Positions 23,913-39,237 of a DNA stretch of 64,000 nt are shown in pieces. Positions within the stretch are counted from its first letter, which is position 1. Each line of letters starts with the position of its first letter. This DNA is from Thioalkalivibrio sulfidiphilus HL-EbGr7 (GTDB taxonomy: Bacteria > Pseudomonadota > Gammaproteobacteria > Ectothiorhodospirales > Ectothiorhodospiraceae): contig NC_011901.1 of assembly GCF_000021985.1 (NCBI RefSeq), positions 1,798,001 through 1,862,000 of the forward strand. The letters are read 5' to 3'. Under the pieces are notes generated by a model, which saw only the letters and a program-made list of their open reading frames with translations, was not told the DNA's origin and did not search any database. The position numbers were made by a program, and so were the translations under genes.

Positions 23913-26249
23913 TCAGTTACTGACAACCCGGTTACGCCCCTGCTGCTTGGCCTGATACAGACGCTTGTCCGCATGGCTGATCCAGTCATTCACAGATTGC
24001 GACGGCCGTAACTCTGCGATACCAGAACTGACAGTCTGGGTGCCGACTTCTTCAAAGACGATTTCGGCCAGTTGCACACGCACCCTGTTGGCCAGGTCGG
24101 CCGCATCCAAGGCGGTGGTTTCCGGACAGATCAGTAAGAATTCCTCGCCACCCCAGCGCCCGAACACATCGCTTTTGCGTGCAAGGCTCAACACAAGTTC
24201 GGTAAAGCGCCGCAAGATCAGATCGCCGGCATGGTGTCCGTGAGTGTCGTTGACACGTTTGAAATCATCCAGGTCAAACATCACCACCGAAACTGGTCGT
24301 TTATAGCGCTCGGCCAGGGCGTGCTGCTGTTGCAGGACTTCATCGAGTTTGAGACGGTTGTAGGCCCCGGTCAGTTTGTCGGTAATCGATAGCAGTTCCA
24401 GTTGATGGTTTTGCTCGATCAGGCGCTGCTCGGCCAGATGTAGTTGTCGATTGGCCTCTTGCAAGCGTCGGTGCAAGCGACGCACTCGCCAGGCATCCAG
24501 GCTGACCAGGGCGAGTATCAGCAGCAGGGCGATGAAGTAGGGCGCTACCTTGCTCAGGTCGGGGCGGGTTTCCACCTCCAGACGCACCCACTTGTCGTAG
24601 ATGGCGTCCCGTTCCTCCTGGCTGATCGCATCCAGACCCTTTTGCAGGATGGTGCGCAACTCAGGCCAGTCGCTGCGCACGCCCATGGCCAGATCGAAGC
24701 CCAGCGGCAACTGGCCCGATACCTTGAGGTTGGACAAGCCACGTTGCTTGATCAGAAAAGTCACTGAAGCGAGGTTATCGACAAGGGCATAAACCTCGCC
24801 CGTGGCGACGCGCTCCAGTCCCTCGACCGTGGTGTCCACCAAGCGTAAAGGGATCTCCGGTTGATTGCTTGCCAGCCATTCGTGCGAGGCGTAACCCCTG
24901 ACCACGGCCACCTTTTTGCCATGCAGTCGCACGGGGCTGTCAATGTAATCCACTCCCATGTCGGTGACGATGACCATGGGTGAGCGGATGTAGGGCTGGG
25001 TGAACAAGGCAAAATGATCACGTTCCGGGGTTCGCGCAGCCATGGCGAACATGTCCAGTTCGCGTTCACGCACCATCGTCACGGCATCGGCCCACGAGAC
25101 CCCTTGCGCGATTTCAAACCTGATTCCCAGGCGCTGGGACAGCAATGCCAGGTAATCCGCGGCGATCCCTCCGTGCTGACCGGATTCATCCACGAATTCC
25201 ATGGGATACCAGCTTGGGTCGACCGCTACACGAATCACGTCGTTCTGATCCAGGAAGAGACTTTCTTCGTCTGTGAGGTTGCTGCCTTCGCCGGCAGCGC
25301 GATCGAAATACATGCGTCGATCGACGCGAAAATGATCATCCAGGAGGCCGTGACGCTGGTAGATGCCGGCGATGTACTGGAGTCGTCCACTGTCGAGTGT
25401 GCCGAGCGGCACGGCGAAACGATCTACCGCCTGCTCGATGGCATGGGCTTCAAACATCAGGGCGGCCAGGGATTTTCGCTGGCTGTATTTCTCCCGTATC
25501 AGTTGGGCGATCTCCAGCTTGTTGTCCAGGGCATACTCCCACCCGCGCAATACCGCCCGACGCATCGCCTGCAAACGCTCTGGATGCTGTATTGCCTCGG
25601 ACTCCGAGCTGAACAGCATGTCCCCGTACATATCGATGCCGTAATGCGCGGGATGGATGATGCGCACGTCCAGACCTTTCTCACGCAGCTGGAAGGGTTC
25701 ATTGCTGCTGTAGGCGAAAATGGCATCCGTTTCGTTACGAATCAGCGCCTCGAGATCCGGACTGTAGGGTTGGCGAATCACTCCCTGGGCCAATACCCCT
25801 TGTTCGGCGAGCATCGCCATGATCGGGAAACCGTCGGTCTCGTTGTTGTAGAGGCGCACCCGCCGGCCGACCAGATCCTGTGGTGAGAGGATCCCCGAAT
25901 CGGCCCGGGTCACGATCACATTGGGCGAGTGTTGGAAGATCGGGGCCACGATACGCAGCGGGGCGCCCTGTTGCTGATAGAGCAGGATGGCGGAATCGGC
26001 GATGCCGTACTCGGCTTCGCCCGCAAGAACCTGCTGGATGTTGTTGCGGCTGATGTCCCGTTCGATCAGCTCGACCTGCAGGCCTTCCTCGGCGAAATAG
26101 CCTTTTTCCAGGGCGGCGTAATAGCCAGCAAACTGAAACTGATGAAACCACTTGAGCTGGATACGCACGGTCTCAGCTGAGGCCAGCGAGCCAGATGTGG
26201 TCAGGAACAGCACCATCATCAATAACAGGCCCCGCTGTATTGCCCTCAT
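23913..26249 (-). CDS. Diguanylate cyclase with two periplasmic binding-protein sensor domains
   Basis: A 778-residue membrane protein. A signal peptide (1-26) precedes an NMT1/THI5-like solute-binding domain (~27-320; L-K-W-F-H-Q-F-Q-F-A-G-Y-Y-A-A). A second solute-binding domain of the SBP_bac_3 type follows (~345-575), then one membrane helix (~590-610), a coiled linker and a GGDEF domain (~650-778) with intact G-G-E-E-F and an R-K-S-D inhibitory I-site five residues before it. It should therefore make c-di-GMP under product inhibition, gated by small periplasmic ligands such as thiamine-precursor-like or amino-acid compounds. The gene stands alone. Confidence 0.88.
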   Translation of the reverse strand: MRAIQRGLLLMMVLFLTTSGSLASAETVRIQLKWFHQFQFAGYYAALEKGYFAEEGLQVELIERDISRNNIQQVLAGEAEYGIADSAILLYQQQGAPLRIVAPIFQHSPNVIVTRADSGILSPQDLVGRRVRLYNNETDGFPIMAMLAEQGVLAQGVIRQPYSPDLEALIRNETDAIFAYSSNEPFQLREKGLDVRIIHPAHYGIDMYGDMLFSSESEAIQHPERLQAMRRAVLRGWEYALDNKLEIAQLIREKYSQRKSLAALMFEAHAIEQAVDRFAVPLGTLDSGRLQYIAGIYQRHGLLDDHFRVDRRMYFDRAAGEGSNLTDEESLFLDQNDVIRVAVDPSWYPMEFVDESGQHGGIAADYLALLSQRLGIRFEIAQGVSWADAVTMVRERELDMFAMAARTPERDHFALFTQPYIRSPMVIVTDMGVDYIDSPVRLHGKKVAVVRGYASHEWLASNQPEIPLRLVDTTVEGLERVATGEVYALVDNLASVTFLIKQRGLSNLKVSGQLPLGFDLAMGVRSDWPELRTILQKGLDAISQEERDAIYDKWVRLEVETRPDLSKVAPYFIALLLILALVSLDAWRVRRLHRRLQEANRQLHLAEQRLIEQNHQLELLSITDKLTGAYNRLKLDEVLQQQHALAERYKRPVSVVMFDLDDFKRVNDTHGHHAGDLILRRFTELVLSLARKSDVFGRWGGEEFLLICPETTALDAADLANRVRVQLAEIVFEEVGTQTVSSGIAELRPSQSVNDWISHADKRLYQAKQQGRNRVVSN

Positions 26250-26327
26250 GTTCGATCTATCCGCGCTGATGGACTTTCAGGTTCTGTATTAGGCCCACAA
26301 ACTGCGATGCCTAAACGCAAAGAATAC

Positions 26328-26361
26328 CCGTAATGCATTAGTAAACTCTAATGCATTACGG
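26328..26361. terminator. Perfect 13-base hairpin between convergent-side genes
   Basis: CCGTAATGCATTA (26328-26340) and its exact complement (26349-26361) with an 8-base loop. It lies just after the amidohydrolase stop (minus strand) and upstream of the cyclase gene, so it may be a terminator or an operator; no long T-run follows. Confidence 0.55.
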
Positions 26362-26370
26362 AGGCCCCTC

Positions 26371-27831
26371 TCAGGACAAAGTATTCTTGAAAATGGACCC
26401 GCCCTTCATGATCAGGCGCAACTTGTCCGCCGGTTCATCGAGCCAGCTGAGGTCGGTTTCCGGGTCGCCGTCCACCACCAGCAGGTCGGCCAGCGCCCCT
26501 TCGGTGATGACGCCAAGACGACCGTCATAAGGGGCACGTTCACCGGACAGCGCCAGCAGTCTGCCAGCGGCGCCGGTGGCCATGTGCAGGGCCTCCAGGG
26601 GCGACATGAAGCGGGCGAGCTTGGCGAGCTGGCGGCCCTGGCTGGCGCCTCCGGCGGCGCTGAACAGGATATCGGTGCCGAAGACCATGGGTACGCCGTG
26701 CTTGCGGCCCAGTTCAAAGGCCCGGACCGTGCCCTCCGACACCTGGAGTTGCTTGGCCCGGGAGACGGGATCGCTCTTGGGGTTGGCGTCCTCGTCGTCC
26801 AGAAAGGGCTGGATGCTCCACCACACGCCTTCATCCGCCATCATGCGCACGGTGTCCTCGTCGGCCAGCTGACCGTGCTCGATGGATTTGACCCCGGCGC
26901 GGATGGCGCGCTGGATGCCCGTGGGGGTGTAGACGTGGGCACACACGTAGGTGCCCCAGTCCTCGGCGGCACGCACGGCGGCACGCATTTCCTCTTCCAG
27001 GAACTGGGCCGTATCCAGGGGATCGTACAGGCTGGAGACGCCGCCGCCGGCCATGATCTTGATCTGGCTGGCGCCCTTCATGAGCTGTTCCCGGGTGCGA
27101 CGCAGGACTTCATCAACCCCGTCGGCAATGGCCGCCACGCCGCTGGCCTCTATATGACTGGGCGGCGTGCCGGGCATGCGTGGCAGCTCGTGCAGGTGCC
27201 GGAAATCGCCGTGTCCGGAGGTCTGGGAGATCATCGCCCCGGAGGGGAAGATGCGCGGGCCGCTGACCACGCCCCGGTCGATGGCCATCTTCAGGCCGAA
27301 GGCCGGTCCGCCCACGTCGCGCACCGTGGTGAAGCCGCGCATCAGGGTGGCGCCCGCCTCGCGGCCCGCCATCAGGTGCAGAAAGCCCACGTCGGCGGTC
27401 ATGGCCACCATCTGGCTCACACCCGCCAGGGTGGCGTGCCAGTGGGCGTCGATCAGGCCGGGGATCACCGCCCGTCCGCCGCAGTCGATCACCTGGGTGT
27501 CGGCGGGGCGCTGTCCGCGGCGGGGCAGGGCGGCGATGCGCCCGCCTTCGATCAGGATGTCCACGTCGTCCCGCAGGGAGAGCGTCTCGCCGTCGAACAG
27601 GCGCAGATGGGTGAGCAGCAGCGGCTGGCCCGGTGCCTGGGCCCGGACCTCACGGGGCGCGAGACCGAAGCCCGCGAACATGCCCAGCACGGCGGCGGCA
27701 CCGCCCAGGAACTGCCGACGTGTCAGGTCGGCGTCGATGCGCTGGAAGGCGGCCTGGGTATGGGGCGCGCCACAGTGACAGGGATTGATGCCGCTTGCGG
27801 CGGCGTGTGGCGCACAACACGTCATACCCAT
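26371..27831 (-). CDS. Tat-exported metal-dependent amidohydrolase
   Basis: A 486-residue amidohydrolase. The N-terminus has several Cys/His, then a twin-arginine signal (L-T-R-R-Q-F-L-G-G-A-A-A at about 38), so the enzyme is exported folded. The metal site is intact: D-A-H-W-H (near 133), K in I-K-I-M-A-G-G, H in C-A-H-V-Y, H in I-E-H-G-Q and D in F-G-T-D-I-L. It looks like the imidazolonepropionase/prolidase-type amidohydrolases. ATG 27831 with GGAG eight bases before is used. The substrate is unknown; the GltS-like symporter gene upstream on the same strand suggests a peptide or amidated amino acid. Confidence 0.83.
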   Translation of the reverse strand: MGMTCCAPHAAASGINPCHCGAPHTQAAFQRIDADLTRRQFLGGAAAVLGMFAGFGLAPREVRAQAPGQPLLLTHLRLFDGETLSLRDDVDILIEGGRIAALPRRGQRPADTQVIDCGGRAVIPGLIDAHWHATLAGVSQMVAMTADVGFLHLMAGREAGATLMRGFTTVRDVGGPAFGLKMAIDRGVVSGPRIFPSGAMISQTSGHGDFRHLHELPRMPGTPPSHIEASGVAAIADGVDEVLRRTREQLMKGASQIKIMAGGGVSSLYDPLDTAQFLEEEMRAAVRAAEDWGTYVCAHVYTPTGIQRAIRAGVKSIEHGQLADEDTVRMMADEGVWWSIQPFLDDEDANPKSDPVSRAKQLQVSEGTVRAFELGRKHGVPMVFGTDILFSAAGGASQGRQLAKLARFMSPLEALHMATGAAGRLLALSGERAPYDGRLGVITEGALADLLVVDGDPETDLSWLDEPADKLRLIMKGGSIFKNTLS

Positions 27832-27952
27832 GGTGGATGCTCCGCCTCTGAAAGGGTGTCCGGATTTGCATTGAAGTATTGCATGTGACCCGGCTGTACG
27901 CACCGATCGACAAGGAACTCACGGCGGCACGGCGCCATTGGGGAAACCGAGC

Positions 27953-29368
27953 TTAAGTCGAAGATGATGCCTTCTCCGGTCTGAAGACCCAAAACCCGAA
28001 TACCAGCCAGCCCAGCATGAGCACGCTGCACAGGATCAGTATGGGCAGGGCGCCGAAGTGGTAGATCAGGGGCAGGGACAGGGCCGTGAACAGGCCGCCG
28101 CCCACCACCGGCTCGAACAGCAGCTGCTTGTAGCCGAAGCTCTCCATGGCCCCGGACCGGTTGTCCGGGTCGGCCATGCGCACCAGGAGCAGGCCGATCA
28201 CGGTCATGCCGATGCCCTGGCCGAAGTTGGCCAGGCCCATGGGGAACCAGTCTTTGGGAAACATGCGCGGCGCCAGCACCAGGAAACCGAACAGGGCCCA
28301 GGCGATGCCCGCGACGGCGAGGATCAGGAAGGTCCAGATGTGGCTGCCCACGGCCTCCAGCGACAGGGTGGCCAGGGCGGAGATGATCAGCACGTCCAGG
28401 GCGGCGCCGGAGATGCGGTTGACCAGGCCCCGGTCCAGGGATTTCGCATGTCCCAGGCGCATGAGCGCCACCTGAACCAGCACGCCACCCACCATGGCCA
28501 GCGGGAACAGCGGGATGTGCTCCATGAGGGCCAATCCGTCAGCGCCGCGATTCCAGGTGACGGATTCCACCCAGATGAGTCCCTGCAGGATCAGCCAGCC
28601 GATGGCGATGGCCAGGGCGAAGAAACCCAGGTGGATGGACAGCGGATCGATGGAGCGGGCCCGGGAAAATCGGGGCACGGATTCCCGCTCGTCGTGGTCG
28701 CTGAAGCGCTCCGTATCCATGCGCTGTGCTTCCTCGATATCCAGGCGGCCGCTGCGCACACCCCAGTTGACCAGGATCGTGCCCAGCAGGACACCGGCCA
28801 CCACGCCCACGGTGGCCAGCCCCAGGGCCAGGTCCGCGCCGTTTTCGAAGCCGAGTTCTCGAAACGTTCCCGCCAGGCCCGCGGCCGTACCGTGGCCACC
28901 CTCGAAGCCGATCTCAATCAGGGCGCCGGCCATGGGGCTGACGCCGAATACCGGGGTCAGCAGCAGCAGTGCCAGGGACAGGCCGATGACATACTGGCCC
29001 CAGGCCAGGGTCTGGCCGTGGGCTACCATGGGGCCGGCCCGGCGCCAGATGGCCCTGGGGCCGGGGATGGTCTTGCCCAGGAACAGTCCGGCGAACACCA
29101 CGCTGATCAGAAGACCCGGCAGGCCGGACCAGATCTCCAGGCTGGCCTGGGGGAGCAGTCCGGTGGCGAATCTCGATTCGTCACCGGACAACAGGGATGC
29201 GAGCGCGCCGAAGCCCTGGGGACCCAGCAATAGGCCAAGCGCGCCACCCAGGATTGCACTGGGCAGGAACAGTTTGCCGAACAGGGCGACGTGCACCCGG
29301 AGCCATTTACCGGCGAGCATGAGCAGGCCGAGCAGGACCAGGGCCATGAACAGTTGATCCAGGGACAT
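27953..29368 (-). CDS. Sodium/glutamate symporter family (GltS-like) membrane protein
   Basis: A 471-residue protein with about 11-12 hydrophobic helices. Several blocks resemble GltS: the G-F-E-G-G-H-G-T-A-A-G-L loop near 175 and the second pseudo-symmetric G-L-A-N-F-G-Q-G-I-G-M-T near 390. An insertion of charged residues around 225-250 separates the halves. ATG 29368 has AAGGAGG. It is followed by the Tat amidohydrolase on the same strand with a 121-base gap, so the pair may release and import an amino acid. Confidence 0.82.
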   Translation of the reverse strand: MSLDQLFMALVLLGLLMLAGKWLRVHVALFGKLFLPSAILGGALGLLLGPQGFGALASLLSGDESRFATGLLPQASLEIWSGLPGLLISVVFAGLFLGKTIPGPRAIWRRAGPMVAHGQTLAWGQYVIGLSLALLLLTPVFGVSPMAGALIEIGFEGGHGTAAGLAGTFRELGFENGADLALGLATVGVVAGVLLGTILVNWGVRSGRLDIEEAQRMDTERFSDHDERESVPRFSRARSIDPLSIHLGFFALAIAIGWLILQGLIWVESVTWNRGADGLALMEHIPLFPLAMVGGVLVQVALMRLGHAKSLDRGLVNRISGAALDVLIISALATLSLEAVGSHIWTFLILAVAGIAWALFGFLVLAPRMFPKDWFPMGLANFGQGIGMTVIGLLLVRMADPDNRSGAMESFGYKQLLFEPVVGGGLFTALSLPLIYHFGALPILILCSVLMLGWLVFGFWVFRPEKASSST

Positions 29369-29779
29369 GGAAACCTCCTTGTGGGCGCTGACCAAGGATG
29401 GCGTTAAGCCTAACATGGATGACCCATAAGAGTTCGCATAATGTATATTATGTTAAATGCAAGATGTGTACGGATGGCTTCCATGTGGCAGTACTCCCTT
29501 CCCTGAGCCTCTTTGGCTGGTTCACTGGCAGGCTGCGCGACGTATATTCTGCATAAAGTATGTTGCGTATCTTTATGTTTATAGATAACTAATTAATTTT
29601 CTTCACCCGCTTTTCATGTTCTTCTCTGAGATGACGCACCTGTGTCACGGCTCAATCGCAAGCCTCGCGCCCGCCTTTTGTGTGCAAATCCCCGCCATCA
29701 CACATAATCAGGGTACGCGGTGCGCAGCATGCAGGTGCTGCCCACTTCATTCACGCCGGATACCCGACAAGGCGGCCCC
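29369..29779. other. Divergent 411-base regulatory gap
   Basis: No gene seen. Two AT-rich inverted repeats stand out from the GC-rich surroundings: CATAAT-N4-ATTATG (29437-29452) and CATAAAG...CTTTATG (29552-29577). They lie between the divergent symporter and malic enzyme genes and are candidate operators. Confidence 0.45.
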
Positions 29780-32071
<2,292 letters not shown>

Positions 32072-32228
32072 GCATTTCCCCTCACATGACATCTCATCAC
32101 CGGACAGTTTGACCTGTCCCTGGCCGCGCCATGCTCTGGCACAATCAGTGAACATCCGCGCAGCCAATCGGTCGCATCCCGTGTGTGATTTATGCCGGGG
32201 TCAACCAGGCCTGCAGCTGATGCGTTAA

Positions 32229-32440
32229 ATGTTATGTACGCCGTCCCAACACCGTGGAGGCTTTTCGAAGTGGACAATAGCGCAGATTCAACCCAGCAGG
32301 AGCAAGACGAGCGTCCCGGCGAGGACCGGGACAGGGAAGCCGGAGATGACCAGGCAAAAAAGGCCATCCTGGATCGCAGTACCGCCGAATTGGCCGGCGG
32401 CTTCAGGGTCATAACGCAGACCAACAAACGAAACGAATAA
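32229..32440 (+). CDS. Possible small acidic protein ahead of the RND operon
   Basis: An open frame of about 70 residues ending one base before the MFP gene, rich in Asp, Glu and Arg with no hydrophobic segment. It could start at a GTG inside (near 32271, after GAAG). I recognise no family. The spacing to the next ATG would allow coupling, but codon use is not decisive, so it may be non-coding. The rest of the 370-base gap after maeB shows nothing clear. Confidence 0.25.
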
Positions 32441-32441
32441 C

Positions 32442-33646
32442 ATGAACAAACTGATCCTCCCCGCCCTGCTCCTCGTCGCCTTTGCCACTGTCCTATGGTG
32501 GCTCAATGCCCCCGAGACCCCCGATGCCTCGGCGCCGGGCGCCGCGCCCGGCGCCGTGCAGGGTTCCTCGCGGGCGGTGGCGGTCACGGTGGCGGAGGTA
32601 GAGAGCCGGGAGATGCGCGAGGTGCTGCGCTTTACCGGTTCCCTGGTCGCCGCCAGCCGGGTGGAGATCACACCCCGCGTGGCGGGACGGCTTGACCGCG
32701 TGTTCGTGGATATCGGCGACACCGTGCGCCGGGGTGATCTGCTGGCGCGACTGGACACCGATGCCTTCGAGCAGGAATTGCAGCAGTCCCGGGCTGAGCT
32801 GGCGGTGGCCCGTGCCGGGCTGGCCGAGGCGGAGGCCTCCCTGGAGGCGGCGCGGCGCGCCCTGGTGCGCACCCGGGAACTGCGTGCCCAGCGGGTCGCT
32901 TCACAGTCGGAACTGGAGGCGGCAGAGACCGAGGTCCAGGCCCAGGCGGCACGTCTGGAGCTGGCCCGTTCCCAGATCCAGCAACGGGAGGCGGCCCTGG
33001 CCGGGGCGCAGATCCGCTTGTCCTACACGGAGTTGCGTGCCCAGTGGCACGGCGATGACACCGAGCGCCTGGTGGCCGAACGTTACGCCGACGAGGGCGT
33101 CATTCTCCAGGCCAACAGCCCAGTGCTGGCCCTGGTGGAGCCCAATCCCCTGCGCGCGGTCGTGTTCGTCACCGAGCGTGACTACGCGCGTCTTGCCCCG
33201 GGGCAGGAGGCGATCCTGCGTGCCGAGGCCTATCCCGGAGAGCGATTCACCGGCGCACTCTCCCGGCTTGCGCCGGAGTTCCGTGAGACCTCGCGGCAGG
33301 CGCGGGTGGAGATCAGCGTGCCCAATGATGAATTGCGCCTGCGACCGGGTATGTTCGTGGAGGCCAGCATCCAGGTGAGCCGCGTCGAGAATGCCACGGT
33401 CGTGCCCCTGGACGCCCTGGTGGAACGGGAGGGGGCGCCGGGTGTGTTCCTGCTGGATGAATCCGGCGAGGCGCCCCTGGCGCGCTTCGTGCCGGTGGGC
33501 ACGGGGGTGCGTGAGGGCGACTGGGTGGAGATCCGCAGTCCCGAGCTGCAAGGCCGTGTGGTGACCCTGGGCCATCACCTGCTCAGTGACAGTGGCCGGG
33601 TGCGCGTGGTGGACGCCGAGCAGGTGGACGGCCGGGGCGCCCGTCG

Positions 33647-33650
<4 letters not shown>
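32442..33650 (+). CDS. RND efflux membrane-fusion protein (HlyD/AcrA type)
   Basis: A 402-residue periplasmic adaptor. A hydrophobic N-terminal anchor (4-22) is followed by the barrel-sandwich half motif (R-V-E-I-T-P-R-V-A-G-R-L, G-D-T-V-R-R-G-D-L-L-A-R-L-D) and an alpha-helical hairpin rich in Ala, Glu and Arg (~115-190). The second lipoyl half and the beta-barrel (R-P-G-M-F-V) come next. It is the first gene of a complete tripartite pump; its stop overlaps the permease ATG. The substrate is not predictable from sequence. Confidence 0.9.
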
Positions 33651-36714
<3,064 letters not shown>

Positions 36715-36730
<16 letters not shown>

Positions 36731-38394
36731 TTCCCCTGCTCTGTGCGCTGTGCCTCCCTGCCCTGTCCATGGCGCAGGACACCGGCAGCGCGTCGCGTCC
36801 CGGTGATGCCGGGCGTAGCCAGATCGAGACCCGCGCCGTGGATATCAACGCACCGCGGGTGGACGATCAGGAACTGCGCCTGGACAAGGGCAGTCCGGTG
36901 GCCTCCGATGGCGTGCGTGGACAGGGGCTGAGGCTGGATATCCCCGAGGGCTGGTCGCCAGTGACCGGCGATAGCGAGACCCTGTCGCTGTCCGTGGAGA
37001 ACGCGGTGTTCCTGGCCCTGCGTCACAACCGGGCGCTGTCCATCCAGCAGCTGCGGCCGCTGATCACCGGCACCTTCGAGGCCACCGAGCGCGCGGTGTT
37101 CGACCCGGTGCTGTTTGCCGAGGCCAGCCATTCGGGTGATCGGGTGGTCAGGCAGCTGGTGGAGGTCGAGGAAGTCGATCTCGTGACCTCGGATCGGGAT
37201 CTTCTCGAGGCCGGCGTGCGTCAGCAGTTTCCCACCGGTACCCAGGTGGAGCTCAGTCTGAGAAGCGTGCGCAGCGGCTCCAGCCGACTCGATGACGACC
37301 AGTTCAGCGCCCGTGCCGGCATCACCCTGACCCAGGCCCTGCTGCGCGGTGCACGCATGGAATCCAACCTGGCCCGTCTGCGCCAGGCCGAGCTGGATAC
37401 CCTGGCCTCGGAGTACGAGCTGCGCGGATTCGCCGAGGCCCTGGTGGCGGACGTGGAGCGCGCCTACTGGGACTTCGTACTGGCGAGCCGCCGCACGGAG
37501 ATCTTCGCCGAGGCCCTGGCCGTGGCCGAGCAGCAGCTCTCCGATACCCGCAGCCGCATCCGCGTCGGTCAGCGCGCCGAGACCGAGGAGACCGCGGCGC
37601 TTGCCGAGGTGGCCCTGCGACGCCAGGGACTCATCAATGCCCGGGCCCAGCAGGCCACCACGCGCATGCGCCTGTTGCAGCTGGTCAACCCCGCCGGTGC
37701 CAGTTGGGATACGCGCATCGAACTGGAGCAGCGTCCGGAGATCTCCACCAGCGTGCTGGATCCGGTGGACCTGCACGTGCGGCTGGCCCGGCAGTTGCGG
37801 CCGGATCTCAATGAGTCCCGCATCCGCGCCCGGCGCGGCGAACTGGAGGTCATCCGCACGCGACAGGGTCTGTTGCCGCGTCTGGATCTGTTCATCACCC
37901 TGGGCGAGTCCGGCTATGCCGATGCCTTCGGCCGTGCCTGGCGGGATCTGGATGGCCCCGGCTATGACTACAGTCTGGGCCTGCGTTTCGAGACGCCTTT
38001 CGGCAACAGGGCCGCCCAGGCGGAGACGCGCAGGGCCCGCCTGAGTCGCCAGCAGGCCCTGGAGGCCGTGGCCAACCTGGCGCAGCTCGCCGCACTGGAC
38101 GTGCAGACGGCCTGGCTCGAGGCGGAACGCACCCGTGAACAGATCAATGCCACGAAGGTGACCCGCGAGTTGCAGGAAGAGGTATTGCGCGCGGAGCAGG
38201 CGCGTTTCGCCGTGGGCACAGGAACCGCCCTGGCGCTGGCCCAGGCGCAGCGGGATCTGCTGGAAAGCCAGCTGGAGGAAGTGGAGGCGTTGATCCGCCA
38301 TCGCCAGGCCCTCACCGACCTGTATCGTCAGAGCGGAACCCTGCTGATCCGCAGGGGCATCAATGCGGCGGGTGATGAGGAAGTGGTTTTGTAG
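36715..38394 (+). CDS. TolC-family outer-membrane factor
   Basis: A 559-residue protein with a signal peptide (M-H-Q-R-L-I-P-L-L-C-A-L-C-L-P-A-L-S-M-A). Two repeated helical regions are typical of TolC family trimers, seen in the L-R-G-A-R-M-E-S-N-L-A-R-L-R-Q-A-E block and the final Q-A-R-F-A-V-G-T-G-T-A-L-A-L-A-Q-A-Q. It completes the MFP-RND-OMF efflux set. The ~80 residues after the signal peptide are polar and less conserved. A strong hairpin (38429-38452) follows. Confidence 0.9.
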
Positions 38395-38428
38395 GCGTAA
38401 GGAGTGAGGCGTCAGGAGTCAGGCATGA

Positions 38429-38456
38429 GGCGGCGGCCTGCAGGCCGCCGCCTTTG
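38429..38456. terminator. GC-rich hairpin after the RND operon
   Basis: A perfect 12-base stem (GGCGGCGGCCTG and complement, no extra loop) followed by TTTG. It lies between the converging TolC gene and the small periplasmic gene and can terminate the plus-strand operon. Confidence 0.7.
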
Positions 38457-38499
38457 CTGACTATGACACGCCTGTCCCTTCATGCCGCATCCTTTACGT

Positions 38500-38844
38500 T
38501 CAAAGCGAGTAGGCCACCATGCGACGGATGCCGTCGATGCGGTTGTCCTCCTGGTAGAGCACGAAGACCGCATCCCTGGCCTCGTCGGAGAGTTTCTGAT
38601 AGAGCAGATGGGTGCCCAGGAAGCGCTCGCTCAGTTCCTGTTCGAAGGCGTTCCTGTCCAGGCCCGGCGTCAGGGCGCTGCGGCCGGAGGGCACGCTGAT
38701 TTCCGAGTGGATCGCCTGGGTCGAGCTGTCCAGAGCGGCCAGTTGCTGGAACTGTTCCGCCTCACCCTGACTGGCATAGACGGAACCGATGATGAAGAAG
38801 GCGGCGGTGGTAACGACAGTCCGTGTGATCTTCCGTGTAAACAT
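38500..38844 (-). CDS. Small periplasmic protein, DNRI family, copy 1
   Basis: A 114-residue protein: signal peptide (~1-24), a Gln/Ala-rich middle and a C-terminal conserved core F-E-x-E-L-x-x-R-F-x-G-T ... Y-x-x-L ... D-N-R-I-x-x-I-R-R-x-V-A-Y-S. A paralogue with the same core is encoded at 39977-40396, and a rhodanese gene lies between them. I do not recognise a named family. ATG 38844 is chosen because it starts the signal peptide. The gap to the rhodanese gene is 393 bases, so it may have its own promoter. Confidence 0.7.
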   Translation of the reverse strand: MFTRKITRTVVTTAAFFIIGSVYASQGEAEQFQQLAALDSSTQAIHSEISVPSGRSALTPGLDRNAFEQELSERFLGTHLLYQKLSDEARDAVFVLYQEDNRIDGIRRMVAYSL

Positions 38845-39237
38845 GTTTGTATCTCCCGGGCGATGCCCAATCATCAGGTCAGCTTGCAGTGTCACTCTGG
38901 CAGTGATCAGGACCCTTGTGCAGAGATCGGCGTCACAGCTTTGCATGCGGGTCCTGCGGTGTCTTCAGTCAGTCAGTCGGTCGTCGGACACTGAGAGGGA
39001 GGCTAGCGGGAAGAAATGCGTTTGGGGGGGCACTGAGGATGAGATGCTGCGATTTACGGACAGGCTGTGAACCGACCTTCCATTCTGTGACCGGGCTCCC
39101 ACGCAAAGTGTGACGGCCAGCGCGTGCAGCCCCTATGACCGTCACTGGCAGCTGCGGCGGAGTGATCTCTGGGGATGATGGATTCTATCAGCTGACCAGA
39201 TGAATGGGTGCGGTGTGTGGGAGATAGGAATGAAGCC
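38845..39237. other. 393-base gap in the sulfide-oxidation region
   Basis: No gene or clear hairpin is seen. I looked for the -24/-12 and TGCAAC palindromes present at the neighbouring promoters and found no good copy, so the small downstream gene may depend on read-through or a sigma70 promoter. Confidence 0.35.

Noticed and set aside
6428-24000. Prophage or integrative element covering the whole accessory zone
   Set aside because: No integrase, tRNA junction, capsid or conjugation gene is seen; housekeeping genes such as bioA are interspersed.
26584-27888. Plus-strand open frame opposite the amidohydrolase
   Set aside because: The minus-strand product has the Tat motif and all metal ligands; the plus translation is compositionally biased noise.
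38845-39237. A third sigma54 promoter for the small periplasmic gene at 38500
   Set aside because: The best candidate has 12 rather than 10 bases between GG and GC, and no TGCAAC palindrome is near.
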